Shown in pieces: positions 15,946 to 23,536 of a stretch of DNA of 34,890 nucleotides. The stretch lies in the NCBI GenBank assembly GCA_016293925.1, contig JAEDCX010000016.1, forward strand, positions 1 through 34,890. Direction: 5' to 3'. The notes under the pieces are model-generated. The model was not told the DNA's origin and did not search any database. It was given only the letters and a program-made list of their open reading frames with translations. This DNA is from Lachnospiraceae bacterium (lineage in GTDB: Bacteria; Bacillota; Clostridia; Lachnospirales; Lachnospiraceae). Each line of letters begins with the position of its first letter. Position 1 is the first letter of the stretch. The translations under genes and the position numbers were made by a program.

Positions 15946-15986
15946 CCGTCCGGAAGCCTGTCCTGCCGCACACCGTTCGAAAGCCT
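15946..15986. repeat. Imperfect 14-bp direct repeat between cmk and ispH
   Basis: CCGTCCGGAAGCCT (15946-15959) and CCGTTCGAAAGCCT (15973-15986) differ at two positions and are 27 bp apart. The second copy overlaps the cmk stop. It may be a small local duplication; no function is evident. Confidence 0.5.
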
Positions 15987-16668
15987 AGAGCAGTCCTTTT
16001 CTGCCACGGTCCTCGCGAATCACCTCTTCGATGGTTCCAAGAACCTCTTCCACCGTCATGTCGGAGGAATCCACCAGAACAGCGTCCTCTGCCTGCCGGA
16101 GCGGTGAAATCTCACGGTTCATATCCCGTTCATCCCGCTCGATGATATCCCGCTCAATGGTCTCAAGATCACAGATGGTTCCCTTTTCCTTCAGTTCCTC
16201 ATATCTTCTGCGTGCACGCACATGGCTTCCTGCCGTCAGATAAATCTTCACATCCGCATTGGGGAGCACGGTCGTTCCGATATCCCTGCCGTCCATGATC
16301 ACATTGTCGGTTTCTGCCATTTTCCGTTGCAGTTCCACCAGTTTGGCACGCACATTGGGATTCACGCTGCTGGCAGAAGCCATATTGCCCACTTCCTCTG
16401 TACGAATCATGCCGTTTACATTTTCGCCGTTGAGCCAGACCTGCTGTTCTTTGTTCTCATATCGGATGCGGATATCCGCCTCCCTGCATTTTACGTCAAT
16501 TGCTGCCGTATCGGAGGCATCCACATGATTCTGCAGCAGATAATATGCCATTGCTCTGTACATAGCTCCTGTGTCCACGTAGATAAAATCCAATTTTCTT
16601 GCGATCTGTTTCGCGATCGTGCTCTTGCCTGCTCCTGCAGGTCCGTCAATTGCAACACTGTATCCCAT
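15985..16668 (-). CDS. cmk: Cytidylate kinase
   Basis: This enzyme phosphorylates CMP and dCMP with ATP. The 227-residue protein has P-loop IDGPAGAGKST, substrate region DTGAMYRAMAYY, the family insert, DGRDIGTTVLPNADVKIYLTAG and the arginine-rich lid SHVRARRRYEELKEKG...RDERDMNREISPL. The start at 16668 follows AAAGGA. It sits 35 bp after the HI0933 gene and 114 bp before ispH. Confidence 0.97.
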   Translation of the reverse strand: MGYSVAIDGPAGAGKSTIAKQIARKLDFIYVDTGAMYRAMAYYLLQNHVDASDTAAIDVKCREADIRIRYENKEQQVWLNGENVNGMIRTEEVGNMASASSVNPNVRAKLVELQRKMAETDNVIMDGRDIGTTVLPNADVKIYLTAGSHVRARRRYEELKEKGTICDLETIERDIIERDERDMNREISPLRQAEDAVLVDSSDMTVEEVLGTIEEVIREDRGRKGLL

Positions 16669-16703
16669 ATTTTTTTCCTTTCCCGTTTGTCTGATTATCG
16701 TCC

Positions 16704-17945
16704 CTACAGCCAGGGAATCTTCTCTCCAGCCAGATGCCCCGTAGACCAGGCGATCTGCAGATTGAAGCCTCCTGTCAGGGCGTCCACATCCATAATCTCT
16801 CCTGCAAAAAAAAGATTCCGGACAAGTTTACTCTCCATTGTAGAGGGGTTGATCTCACCGGTTGAAACACCACCCTGCGTCACAATCGCCTCATCGAACC
16901 CTCTCGTTCCCGTAATCGTCATACGGACATCCTTCACCCGTTCCGCGAATATCCGTCTCTCTTCTCTGGATATTTCATTGATTTTCTTCTCCGGCGAGAT
17001 CCCTGACAGGTGGATCATGACCGGAATCATCCGAACAGGGAACAGGCCGTTCAGCGTATTCTTAAACTGCCTGTTCTGATTCCCTGCAAAATCATGCAGC
17101 AGTCGTTTGTCCAGCTGTTCCATGGACAACGCAGGTTTCAGATCCAGGTGCACTGTATAGGTATCCTGCCGATCCGCACAGGCCAGATAGCTGGATGCAC
17201 TCAACACCACCGGACCACTGATTCCGAAATGCGTAAACAGCATCTCCCCGAAGTCCCGGAAGATCTCCCGTCCGTCTCTCTCCCCGGTAATCCGAATTCC
17301 GATATTCTTCAGCGCCAGTCCCTGCAGCTCCCGGCACCAGTTTTCCCGGATACACAGCGGTACCAATGCAGGACGAATCTCCGTTATGGTGTGTCCCAGG
17401 GATCTGGCCAGCCGATAACCGTCTCCGTCCGATCCGGTAGTCGGATAAGACCTTCCTCCGGCAGCAAGAACAACCGCGTCCGCATTCAGGAACTTTTTCT
17501 GCCCGGTCAGAACGCCAGTAACCGCTCCGTCTCGCACACAGATCTCCTTCACGGCAGTATGGAGGGAAACAGACACCCCCATTCTGTCCATACGGTTATG
17601 CAGCGCTCTGATGACGTCAGAGGCATGATCGGAAACCGGAAAAACCCGGTCTCCCCGTTCCGTTTTCACCGGACAGCCTTCCTCCTCCATCAGATTCATC
17701 ACCGCTTCCTGATCCATATGGTAATAGGCACTGTATAGGAATTTCGGATTACTCACAATATTCCGGAAAAAAGCATCTCTGTCGCATGCGTTTGTCAGAT
17801 TGCAGCGTCCCTTGCCGGTAATGTATATCTTTTTTCCCAGCTTCTCATTCTTCTCCAGAAGCACAACTTCATGACCCGTTTCTGCCGCGGCAACCGCAGC
17901 CATCATACCGGCGGCCCCTCCGCCGATTACAATTACTCTGCTCAT
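16704..17945 (-). CDS. HI0933/YhiN-family flavoprotein
   Basis: This 413-residue NAD(P)/FAD-dependent oxidoreductase-like protein begins with the FAD-binding dinucleotide fold VIVIGGGAAGMMAAVAAAETGHEVVLLEKNEKLGKKIYITGKGRCNLTN. It continues with AVVLAAGGRSYPTTGSDGDGY, the family insert ending VTQGGVSTGEINPSTMESK, and the C-terminal FAD contact GLFFAGE-like sequence (LFFAGEIMDVDALTGGFNLQIAWSTG). All hallmarks of the HI0933 family are present and the length is normal. The reaction is unknown for the family. The start overlaps the RpiR-family stop as ATGA, so the two are cotranscribed. Confidence 0.9.
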   Translation of the reverse strand: MSRVIVIGGGAAGMMAAVAAAETGHEVVLLEKNEKLGKKIYITGKGRCNLTNACDRDAFFRNIVSNPKFLYSAYYHMDQEAVMNLMEEEGCPVKTERGDRVFPVSDHASDVIRALHNRMDRMGVSVSLHTAVKEICVRDGAVTGVLTGQKKFLNADAVVLAAGGRSYPTTGSDGDGYRLARSLGHTITEIRPALVPLCIRENWCRELQGLALKNIGIRITGERDGREIFRDFGEMLFTHFGISGPVVLSASSYLACADRQDTYTVHLDLKPALSMEQLDKRLLHDFAGNQNRQFKNTLNGLFPVRMIPVMIHLSGISPEKKINEISREERRIFAERVKDVRMTITGTRGFDEAIVTQGGVSTGEINPSTMESKLVRNLFFAGEIMDVDALTGGFNLQIAWSTGHLAGEKIPWL

Positions 17946-18871
17946 TCTTCTCTTTTCAGGGAATAATCCAGAATCGGGGTATCCTTGATGAAGTCGATCT
18001 CATCGTTCAGATAGACCTGATAATTATTCCATGTTTTCTCCAATGTCTCCAGATTGGTCCGGATCTCATCCGGCTGTCTCAAACAAATCGCCACGATCAG
18101 TGCATTGATCAGGCTTAACGGTGCCACAAGGGAATCCACGATAGAAACCATATCGCTCCTGGCAAACAGGTTGCAGGAGGAGTACAGACACATCGGGGAA
18201 TGCACATTGTCCGTAATGGAAATCACTCCGGCATTGCGGTCATTGGCGAATTCCATGGCTTTCAGCGTTCTCATGGAATAGCGCGGGAAACTGATGCCAA
18301 TCACCGCGTCCTCATTGCCGACCCGGATCATCTGTTCGAAAATCTCGCTGGTACTGGTGGTATTCAATACCTTCACATTATCCCGAACCATATTCAGATA
18401 AAAGGCAAGGAACTCCGCCAGCGGCTGACAGCTCCGGATCCCGACGATATATACGGTTTTCGCCTCCAGTATCATAGTCACCGCAGCATCAAACGCATCC
18501 GTATCCAGATTCGCCATGGTATCATGGATCTTCTCCATATCAGCCTGTAAAACTGCTTCGATGACCTCCTGCTTGGAGCTCCCGCCGTATTTGGCGCCGA
18601 TTCTCTGTATGGAATTCAGCTTATTCTTCACCCAGTTTGCCAGTTCCTCCTGGAATTCCGGATACCCTTTGAACCCAAGTCCGGATGCAAACCGCACCAC
18701 TGTGGACTCACTGATTCCCAGTTGTTCCCCCATTCTGGCCGCCGTCATGAATACCGCCTGATCATAGTGTTCCCGGATGAATCTTGCAATGGCCTTGTGG
18801 CTCTTACTCATTCCGGCATAACGATCTTCCATCAGACTCAATATATTAATGTCCTGTTTCCTGTTGTTCAT
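17942..18871 (-). CDS. MurR/RpiR-family transcriptional regulator
   Basis: The 309-residue protein has an N-terminal RpiR helix-turn-helix domain (about 1-80: SKSHKAIARFIREHYDQAVFMTAARMGEQLGISESTVVRFASGLGFKGYPEF) and a C-terminal SIS sugar-phosphate-binding domain (about 125-260: AKTVYIVGIRSCQPLA, DAVIGISFPRYSMRTLKAMEFAN, GVISITDN). Such proteins respond to phosphorylated sugars, but no sugar genes are nearby, so the target is unknown. The ribosome binding site is weak (GGGGAT). An 8-bp inverted repeat lies just upstream. Confidence 0.93.
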   Translation of the reverse strand: MNNRKQDINILSLMEDRYAGMSKSHKAIARFIREHYDQAVFMTAARMGEQLGISESTVVRFASGLGFKGYPEFQEELANWVKNKLNSIQRIGAKYGGSSKQEVIEAVLQADMEKIHDTMANLDTDAFDAAVTMILEAKTVYIVGIRSCQPLAEFLAFYLNMVRDNVKVLNTTSTSEIFEQMIRVGNEDAVIGISFPRYSMRTLKAMEFANDRNAGVISITDNVHSPMCLYSSCNLFARSDMVSIVDSLVAPLSLINALIVAICLRQPDEIRTNLETLEKTWNNYQVYLNDEIDFIKDTPILDYSLKREE

Positions 18872-18886
18872 ACAATCCCCATGTAC

Positions 18887-18907
18887 ATCGCAGGCAATCC
18901 CTGCGAT
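18887..18907. promoter_or_regulatory. Inverted repeat upstream of the RpiR-family gene
   Basis: ATCGCAGG (18887-18894) and CCTGCGAT (18900-18907) are perfect arms with a five-base centre, 16 bp before the start codon at 18871. There is no U-run, so this is more likely an operator or an RNA hairpin than a terminator for the tetR-type gene. Confidence 0.45.
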
Positions 18908-18949
18908 ACTGTTCCAATCAACGAATCACTTTCCTGAAAATGCTATTTC

Positions 18950-19510
18950 TCACACACCCGACGTCTGCGCAAAGGAACGGTAGGCGTTCTCAAGCAGCTT
19001 CTGTGTCTGCACGCCATCCAGATCATAATCTCCGGTAATCGACATGCATGCGGCTCCGTGAATAAAGATCCACATCTTCATAAACAGATCCCCCGGATCC
19101 TTGCACCCAGCATTTCTGGCCCGGATCAGTTCTGTTTTGATCGCATCCGTATTCCCGTTCAGAAGTTCGTATAACTGTTTCCCCTGCCTATCGGAGGTCA
19201 GGAAAAGAACACGGAACAATCTGGGCTCACTGGCCGCAAACCCAATAAAGGCAAGTCCCAAATTCACAAACGGGACATCACTCTCGGCCGGATATGCAAG
19301 ATAATACGAATCAAATCTGTGAAGTGCCATTTGAAAGAGTTCTCCCGACAGTTCCTGCATATTGGTGTACAGACGGAAAATCGGCTGCGTGGAGCATCCG
19401 ATTCTGGAAGCCAGTTTTCTGGCTGTCACACCGTCCCATCCTTCCTGTCGTAAAATATCGAAGGCATTCTCTAACAGTATCTCCCTGGTAATTGATTCTT
19501 TTCTGGCCAT
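18950..19510 (-). CDS. TetR/AcrR-family transcriptional regulator
   Basis: The 186-residue protein has a TetR DNA-binding domain in its first 50 residues (ITREILLENAFDILRQEGWDGVTARKLASRIGCSTQPIFRLYTNMQEL). The C-terminal ligand/dimer domain has the pattern AFIGFAASEPRLFRVLFLTSD...MWIFIHGAACMSITGDYDL, typical of the TetR_C_33/WHG group. ATG 19510 follows GAGGTG. Its promoter contains a perfect palindrome at the -10/start-point position, suggesting autorepression. The ligand is unknown. Confidence 0.92.
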   Translation of the reverse strand: MARKESITREILLENAFDILRQEGWDGVTARKLASRIGCSTQPIFRLYTNMQELSGELFQMALHRFDSYYLAYPAESDVPFVNLGLAFIGFAASEPRLFRVLFLTSDRQGKQLYELLNGNTDAIKTELIRARNAGCKDPGDLFMKMWIFIHGAACMSITGDYDLDGVQTQKLLENAYRSFAQTSGV

Positions 19511-19542
19511 TTAGCACCTCATCCGTTGTATGATCCTTTGTG

Positions 19543-19556
19543 ATAACAACTGTTAT
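19543..19556. promoter_or_regulatory. Probable TetR-type operator
   Basis: ATAACA and TGTTAT arms with a two-base centre form a perfect 14-bp palindrome. It overlaps the -10 box by two bases and covers the expected start point, an ideal position for autorepression by the protein encoded at 18950-19510. Confidence 0.65.
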
Positions 19557-19583
19557 TTTAGTTTATTCCGAAGCGAATGTCAA
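19555..19583 (-). promoter_or_regulatory. Promoter of the tetR-type gene
   Basis: On the minus strand, perfect TTGACA (19578-19583), a 17-bp spacer and TAAAAT (19555-19560) lie 44 bp upstream of the start codon. Confidence 0.85.
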
Positions 19584-19613
19584 TGAGAAACATGGGCTGT
19601 ATGGCGCACATTG

Positions 19614-19652
19614 AAAAAAGTGCCACCACCGTTTGCAGTGATAGCACTTTTT
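19614..19652. terminator. Bidirectional terminator after the decarboxylase operon
   Basis: AAAAAGTGC (19615-19623) and GCACTTTTT (19644-19652) pair, with a further CAC/GTG inside. On the minus strand the stem is followed by TTTTTTC, so it ends the operon whose last gene stops at 19670. Confidence 0.8.
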
Positions 19653-19669
19653 GCCATTGTTATGATTTC

Positions 19670-21106
19670 TTAAACAGGATATGCACCATTTGCCTTATCA
19701 GCCTGGGTCATATCAACTTTATCCTGCTGCGCCTGACGATATTTGAAGAATTCGGTAGCAACCTGCGGGAACAGAGCATAAGACAATACGTCCTCTTCCT
19801 GCTGTTTCCATTCCTTCATCTCTGCCTCGATCGATGCAAGCTCCGGCTCTGTATGACCTGTAGCTTCTGCGGAACGGGCGGTAGAACGAGCCTCGCCCGG
19901 AATAACCTTATCGATTACTTCCTGGCTCATCGGCTTTACGGTCTGACCATAGTTACCGCGGAGAAGATCCTTGAACTCTCCGGTAGCCATCTTGTATCTC
20001 TCACCCATCAGTACGTTGAAGATAGCCTGTGTTCCAACGATCTGGGAAGAAGGCGTAACAAGCGGCGGCTCACCACAGTCTTTACGAACACGGGGAATCT
20101 CCTCCAGAACCTCACGATATTTATCCTCTGCATGCTGCTCTTTTAACTGGCTTACCATGTTGGATAACATACCGCCCGGTACCTGATATAACAGAGTCTT
20201 GATGTTCACGCCAAGAACCTTGGTGTTCAGCAGTCCGCTCTTCAGGCACTCTTCTTTATAAGGTGCGAAGTAATCAGCGATCTCAGCCAGTAAGTTCTGG
20301 TCAAATCCGGTATCATACGGGGTACCACGGAAGGTTTCAACCATAACCTCTGTTGCAGGCTGTGATGTACCAAGTGCAAACGGTGACATTGCACAGTCGA
20401 TAACGTCCACACCGGCCTCAACAGCTTTCAGGTATGTCATGGAAGCAACTCCGGATGTATAGTGGGTATGAAGCTGAATCGGAAGCTTGGTGCTCTCCTT
20501 CAGTGTCTTCACAAGCTCCTCTGCCTTGTACGGAACCAGTAAGCCCGCCATATCTTTGATACAGATGGAATCTGCACCCATCTCTTCAATCTTCTTGGCC
20601 ATATCTGCCCAGTACTCAAGCGTATAAGCATCGCCCAGTGTATAGGAAAGAGCAACCTGTGCCTCTCCTCTGCCTTCCTGCTTCTTAATCTTGTTGGTAG
20701 CATCTACCGCTGCCTGCAGGTTACGAATGTCATTTAAGCAGTCAAAAATACGGATGATATCAATACCGTTTGCGATTGATTTCTCTACGAAAGCATATAC
20801 AACGTCATCCGCATACGGACGATATCCTAAAATATTCTGTCCACGGAACAACATCTGTAATTTGGTGTTTTTCGCACCCTCTCTGATCTTACGGAGACGA
20901 TCCCACGGATCTTCCTTTAAGAATCGTAAAGAAGCGTCGAAGGTCGCGCCTCCCCAACATTCCAGAGAGTGATATCCAACCTTGTCCATCTTACCTAAAA
21001 TCGGGAGCATGATCTCGGTTGGCATTCTGGTTGCGATCAGTGACTGATGAGCGTCACGTAATACTGTTTCTGTAATCCCAATTGGTTTTTTAACTTGTTC
21101 TGCCAT
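19670..21106 (-). CDS. oadA: Oxaloacetate decarboxylase alpha / transcarboxylase 5S-type carboxyltransferase
   Basis: This subunit transfers a carboxyl group between oxaloacetate/pyruvate and biotin. The 478-residue protein holds the TIM-barrel carboxyltransferase with metal ligand D18 in TETVLRDAHQSL, K184 in SICIKDMAG (the lysine that is carbamylated in the family) and the HxH metal pair H213/H215 in QLHTHYTSG. The PYC_OADA domain follows (about 300-440: LGVNIKTLLYQVPGGMLSNM...). It has no biotin domain; the biotin is on the separate protein at 22309-22686, as in the 5S subunit of propionibacterial transcarboxylase. The start at 21106 follows AGGAGG. It is the last gene of the operon, 15 bp after oadB. 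Pyruvate as substrate is from the family. Confidence 0.92.
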   Translation of the reverse strand: MAEQVKKPIGITETVLRDAHQSLIATRMPTEIMLPILGKMDKVGYHSLECWGGATFDASLRFLKEDPWDRLRKIREGAKNTKLQMLFRGQNILGYRPYADDVVYAFVEKSIANGIDIIRIFDCLNDIRNLQAAVDATNKIKKQEGRGEAQVALSYTLGDAYTLEYWADMAKKIEEMGADSICIKDMAGLLVPYKAEELVKTLKESTKLPIQLHTHYTSGVASMTYLKAVEAGVDVIDCAMSPFALGTSQPATEVMVETFRGTPYDTGFDQNLLAEIADYFAPYKEECLKSGLLNTKVLGVNIKTLLYQVPGGMLSNMVSQLKEQHAEDKYREVLEEIPRVRKDCGEPPLVTPSSQIVGTQAIFNVLMGERYKMATGEFKDLLRGNYGQTVKPMSQEVIDKVIPGEARSTARSAEATGHTEPELASIEAEMKEWKQQEEDVLSYALFPQVATEFFKYRQAQQDKVDMTQADKANGAYPV

Positions 21107-21121
21107 TTCTATCCTCCTAGA

Positions 21122-22267
21122 TTAAATACCGAAGATAGCCATGAATGTTCCGGCTGCAACTGCAGTACCGATAACACCGGCTACGTTAGGTCCCATTGCA
21201 TGCATTAATAAGAAGTTGGTAGGATCAGCCTGTGCACCAACCTTCTGTGATACTCTGGCCGCCATAGGTACAGCAGATACACCTGCGGAACCGATCAACG
21301 GATTCGTCTTACCATGGGTCAGAACACACATCAGTTTACCGAAAAGCACACCTGCGGCGGTACCGAAAGCAAATGCCACAAGACCAAGTGCAACGATCTT
21401 CAGTGTGGTTACATTCAGGAATGCCTCCGCACTTGTTGTTGCACCAACGGAAGTACCCAGCAGGATAACAACGATGTACATCAGTGCATTGGAAGCTGTC
21501 TCTGTCAGCTGACGTACAACGCCTGACTCTTTGAATAAGTTACCTAACATCAACATACCAACCAGAGGAGCTGTTGTCGGAAGGATCATACATACAACGA
21601 TGGTAACCACGATAGGGAAGAGAATCTTCTCCAGTTTGGTAACAGTTCTGAGCTGTTCCATCTTGACTGCTCTTTCCTTCTTGGTAGTTAACAGTTTCAT
21701 AATAGGCGGCTGGATGATCGGAACCAGTGACATATAGGAATATGCTGCCACCGCAATCGGTCCCAGCAATGCTGTCTGTCCAAGCTTACCTGCCAGGAAA
21801 ATGGAGGTAGGACCATCTGCACCACCGATGATGGATACTGCTGCAGCTGCCTTGTCGTTGAATCCCAGCGCGATCGCTCCGAAGTATGCAGCGAAAATAC
21901 CGAACTGTGCGGCTGCGCCCAGCAGGAAACTCTTAGGATTGGCAATCAGAGGACCAAAGTCTGTCATAGCACCTACACCCATGAAGATCAGGGACGGTAA
22001 GATTGACCACTCATCTAAGACATAAAAGTAATAGAGCAATCCGCCTGCCTCTCCGTCTGAACCGATTGGAGCGATGATGTCAGGATAAATATTTACCAAC
22101 AACATACCGAATGCAATCGGAACCAGAAGAAGCGGTTCATATTCCTTCTTAATTGCTAAGAACAAGAAGACACATGCCACAGCGATCATAACGTAGTTTC
22201 CCCAGGTAAGACTGAAGAATGCGGTCTGACCGAGCAGATTGCTTAACGTATCTGTAATATAAGACAT
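21122..22267 (-). CDS. oadB: Sodium-pumping decarboxylase subunit beta
   Basis: This integral membrane subunit decarboxylates carboxybiotin and exports sodium. The 381-residue protein has about ten hydrophobic segments and the signature SIIGGADGPTSIFLAG (148-160); D151 corresponds to the essential Asp203 of Klebsiella OadB. IGSAGVSAVPMAARVSQ and the C-terminal HAMGPNVAGVIGTAVAAG are also family hallmarks. The length is in the usual range for Gram-positive beta subunits. The start at 22267 follows AGGAGG. It lies between the biotin carrier and the 5S-type transferase. Confidence 0.96.
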   Translation of the reverse strand: MSYITDTLSNLLGQTAFFSLTWGNYVMIAVACVFLFLAIKKEYEPLLLVPIAFGMLLVNIYPDIIAPIGSDGEAGGLLYYFYVLDEWSILPSLIFMGVGAMTDFGPLIANPKSFLLGAAAQFGIFAAYFGAIALGFNDKAAAAVSIIGGADGPTSIFLAGKLGQTALLGPIAVAAYSYMSLVPIIQPPIMKLLTTKKERAVKMEQLRTVTKLEKILFPIVVTIVVCMILPTTAPLVGMLMLGNLFKESGVVRQLTETASNALMYIVVILLGTSVGATTSAEAFLNVTTLKIVALGLVAFAFGTAAGVLFGKLMCVLTHGKTNPLIGSAGVSAVPMAARVSQKVGAQADPTNFLLMHAMGPNVAGVIGTAVAAGTFMAIFGI

Positions 22268-22308
22268 TCTTGTGACCTCCTATTGTTTTTCGTCTCGCGG
22301 ACTGCGGA

Positions 22309-22686
22309 TTAGTTCATGGTTGCAAGTGTTGCACCTGCTTCTACAGCATCGCCGACTGCAACATCAATACTAACAACTGTTCCGTCCTGAGGAGCAACAA
22401 CAGGAATCTCCATCTTCATTGCTTCTACGATAACAACCGGATCACCCTTCTTCACTGCCTGTCCTACACTTGCTGCAAGCTTGAATACTTTACCTGCTGC
22501 ACCGGCTGTCACTTTCACAGAGCCTGCACCGCCGGCTGCCTTGGGAGCAGCTGCAGGTGCTGCTGCGGGAGCTGCCTTCGGAGCCGCCTTGGGAGCAGCT
22601 GCTGCTACCGGAGCGCCGCTTGTCGCACCTTCTTCAACAACAACATCATATACGTTTCCGTTTACGGTAATGGTATAATTTTTCAT
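22309..22686 (-). CDS. Biotin carrier protein of the decarboxylase
   Basis: This is a small biotinylated carrier that moves the carboxyl group between transferase and pump. The 125-residue protein has an N-terminal strand region (MKNYTITVNGNVYDVVVEE), an Ala/Pro/Lys linker (about 25-53), and a biotinyl domain with EAMKMEI, K91 being the biotinylated lysine at the usual 34 residues from the end. I start at ATG 22686, which has the GGAGG at a better distance than the ATG two codons upstream (22692). Equivalent to the 1.3S/GcdC/MmdC subunits. Confidence 0.96.
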   Translation of the reverse strand: MKNYTITVNGNVYDVVVEEGATSGAPVAAAAPKAAPKAAPAAAPAAAPKAAGGAGSVKVTAGAAGKVFKLAASVGQAVKKGDPVVIVEAMKMEIPVVAPQDGTVVSIDVAVGDAVEAGATLATMN

Positions 22687-22702
22687 CTTCATATCCTCCT
22701 AA

Positions 22703-23530
22703 TTAAGCGTTCTGCCATTTTCTGGCATTGTTTTTTCTGATTGATCTGACAGTAAATGAATCTGTACTTGTTCCTTCACTCGCTGCGATTGCTGCTGCAA
22801 TAACTGCAACAAGTTCAAGATCATCAGCAAGCTCGCTCTCTTCCACAACCGGAACCTCCGCAGGTGCTGCCACAACAGCCTCCTCTACCGCCGGTTTCTT
22901 TGATTTATTCATGATCTTCGGAATGAATCCAAAGAGACTGATTAATAAGCTGATGAGAATCAAAATGATGAATACAGTACCCATACCCAGCAGGGTATTC
23001 AGTCCTGCCTTACTCATCTTCTCACCAAATGTATAATCAACATTGTATGCAACGCTTGAAATGGTAATCTTATTAGGCATCTGAGTCTCAAGAATCACTT
23101 CAACATCAGCGTTCCGTTTCTCACCAACAGCGGTAACCGTCACAATGACTTCGTCAGCCTTGTATGTATACCGGTAATCCTCATATTGCCGGATGGTGCC
23201 TATCTCTTCGATCGCACGCCTATAACTTGCGGTAGCGGTCACCTGATTCTTGTAAGAGAATGTGAACGGTAATCTGATTGCCTGACCATAGTTGATAAGA
23301 CCATTGGCAAAATAAACATCCTGCTGTTCGTTCCAATCAACGCCGTCATAATCATTTGCCACAAGATCGGCCACGAATCCAAGTGCGAAATCCACATAAC
23401 TCTGGATTTCGGTCTCATTCTGTTCATTCAGAACTTCATTGGTCTTCGTTTTCCCACAGCCGGTCATTCCAAGGATGCACACGATCATGCAGAGTAATAA
23501 AGCTAATTTTTTCTTCATATCTGGATACAT
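22703..23530 (-). CDS. OadG-type decarboxylase gamma subunit with N-terminal lipoprotein domain
   Basis: OadG subunits are usually about 80-120 residues: one membrane helix plus a tail that holds the complex together. This protein is 275 residues. It starts with a lipoprotein signal (LLLCMIVCILGMTGC, Cys25), followed by an extracytoplasmic domain of about 145 residues that resembles the DUF3887 type (IQSYVDFALGFVADLVANDYD...). Only then come the OadG parts: a helix at about 180-201 (GMGTVFIILILISLLISLFGF), an acidic linker, and LELVAVIAAAIAASEG...FTVRSIRKNNARKWQNA. Starts at 23530 (AGGA four bases away) or 23518 (MKKK) are both possible. It sits between the 12S-type transferase and the biotin carrier. 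Confidence 0.85.
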   Translation of the reverse strand: MYPDMKKKLALLLCMIVCILGMTGCGKTKTNEVLNEQNETEIQSYVDFALGFVADLVANDYDGVDWNEQQDVYFANGLINYGQAIRLPFTFSYKNQVTATASYRRAIEEIGTIRQYEDYRYTYKADEVIVTVTAVGEKRNADVEVILETQMPNKITISSVAYNVDYTFGEKMSKAGLNTLLGMGTVFIILILISLLISLFGFIPKIMNKSKKPAVEEAVVAAPAEVPVVEESELADDLELVAVIAAAIAASEGTSTDSFTVRSIRKNNARKWQNA

Positions 23531-23536
23531 CCTTTC

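Noticed and set aside
15946..15986. CRISPR-like or tandem repeat array between cmk and ispH
   Set aside because: There are only two imperfect 14-bp copies; no array.
22481..22678. Alanine-rich plus-strand frame opposite the biotin carrier
   Set aside because: It results from reading the Ala/Pro linker codons backwards.
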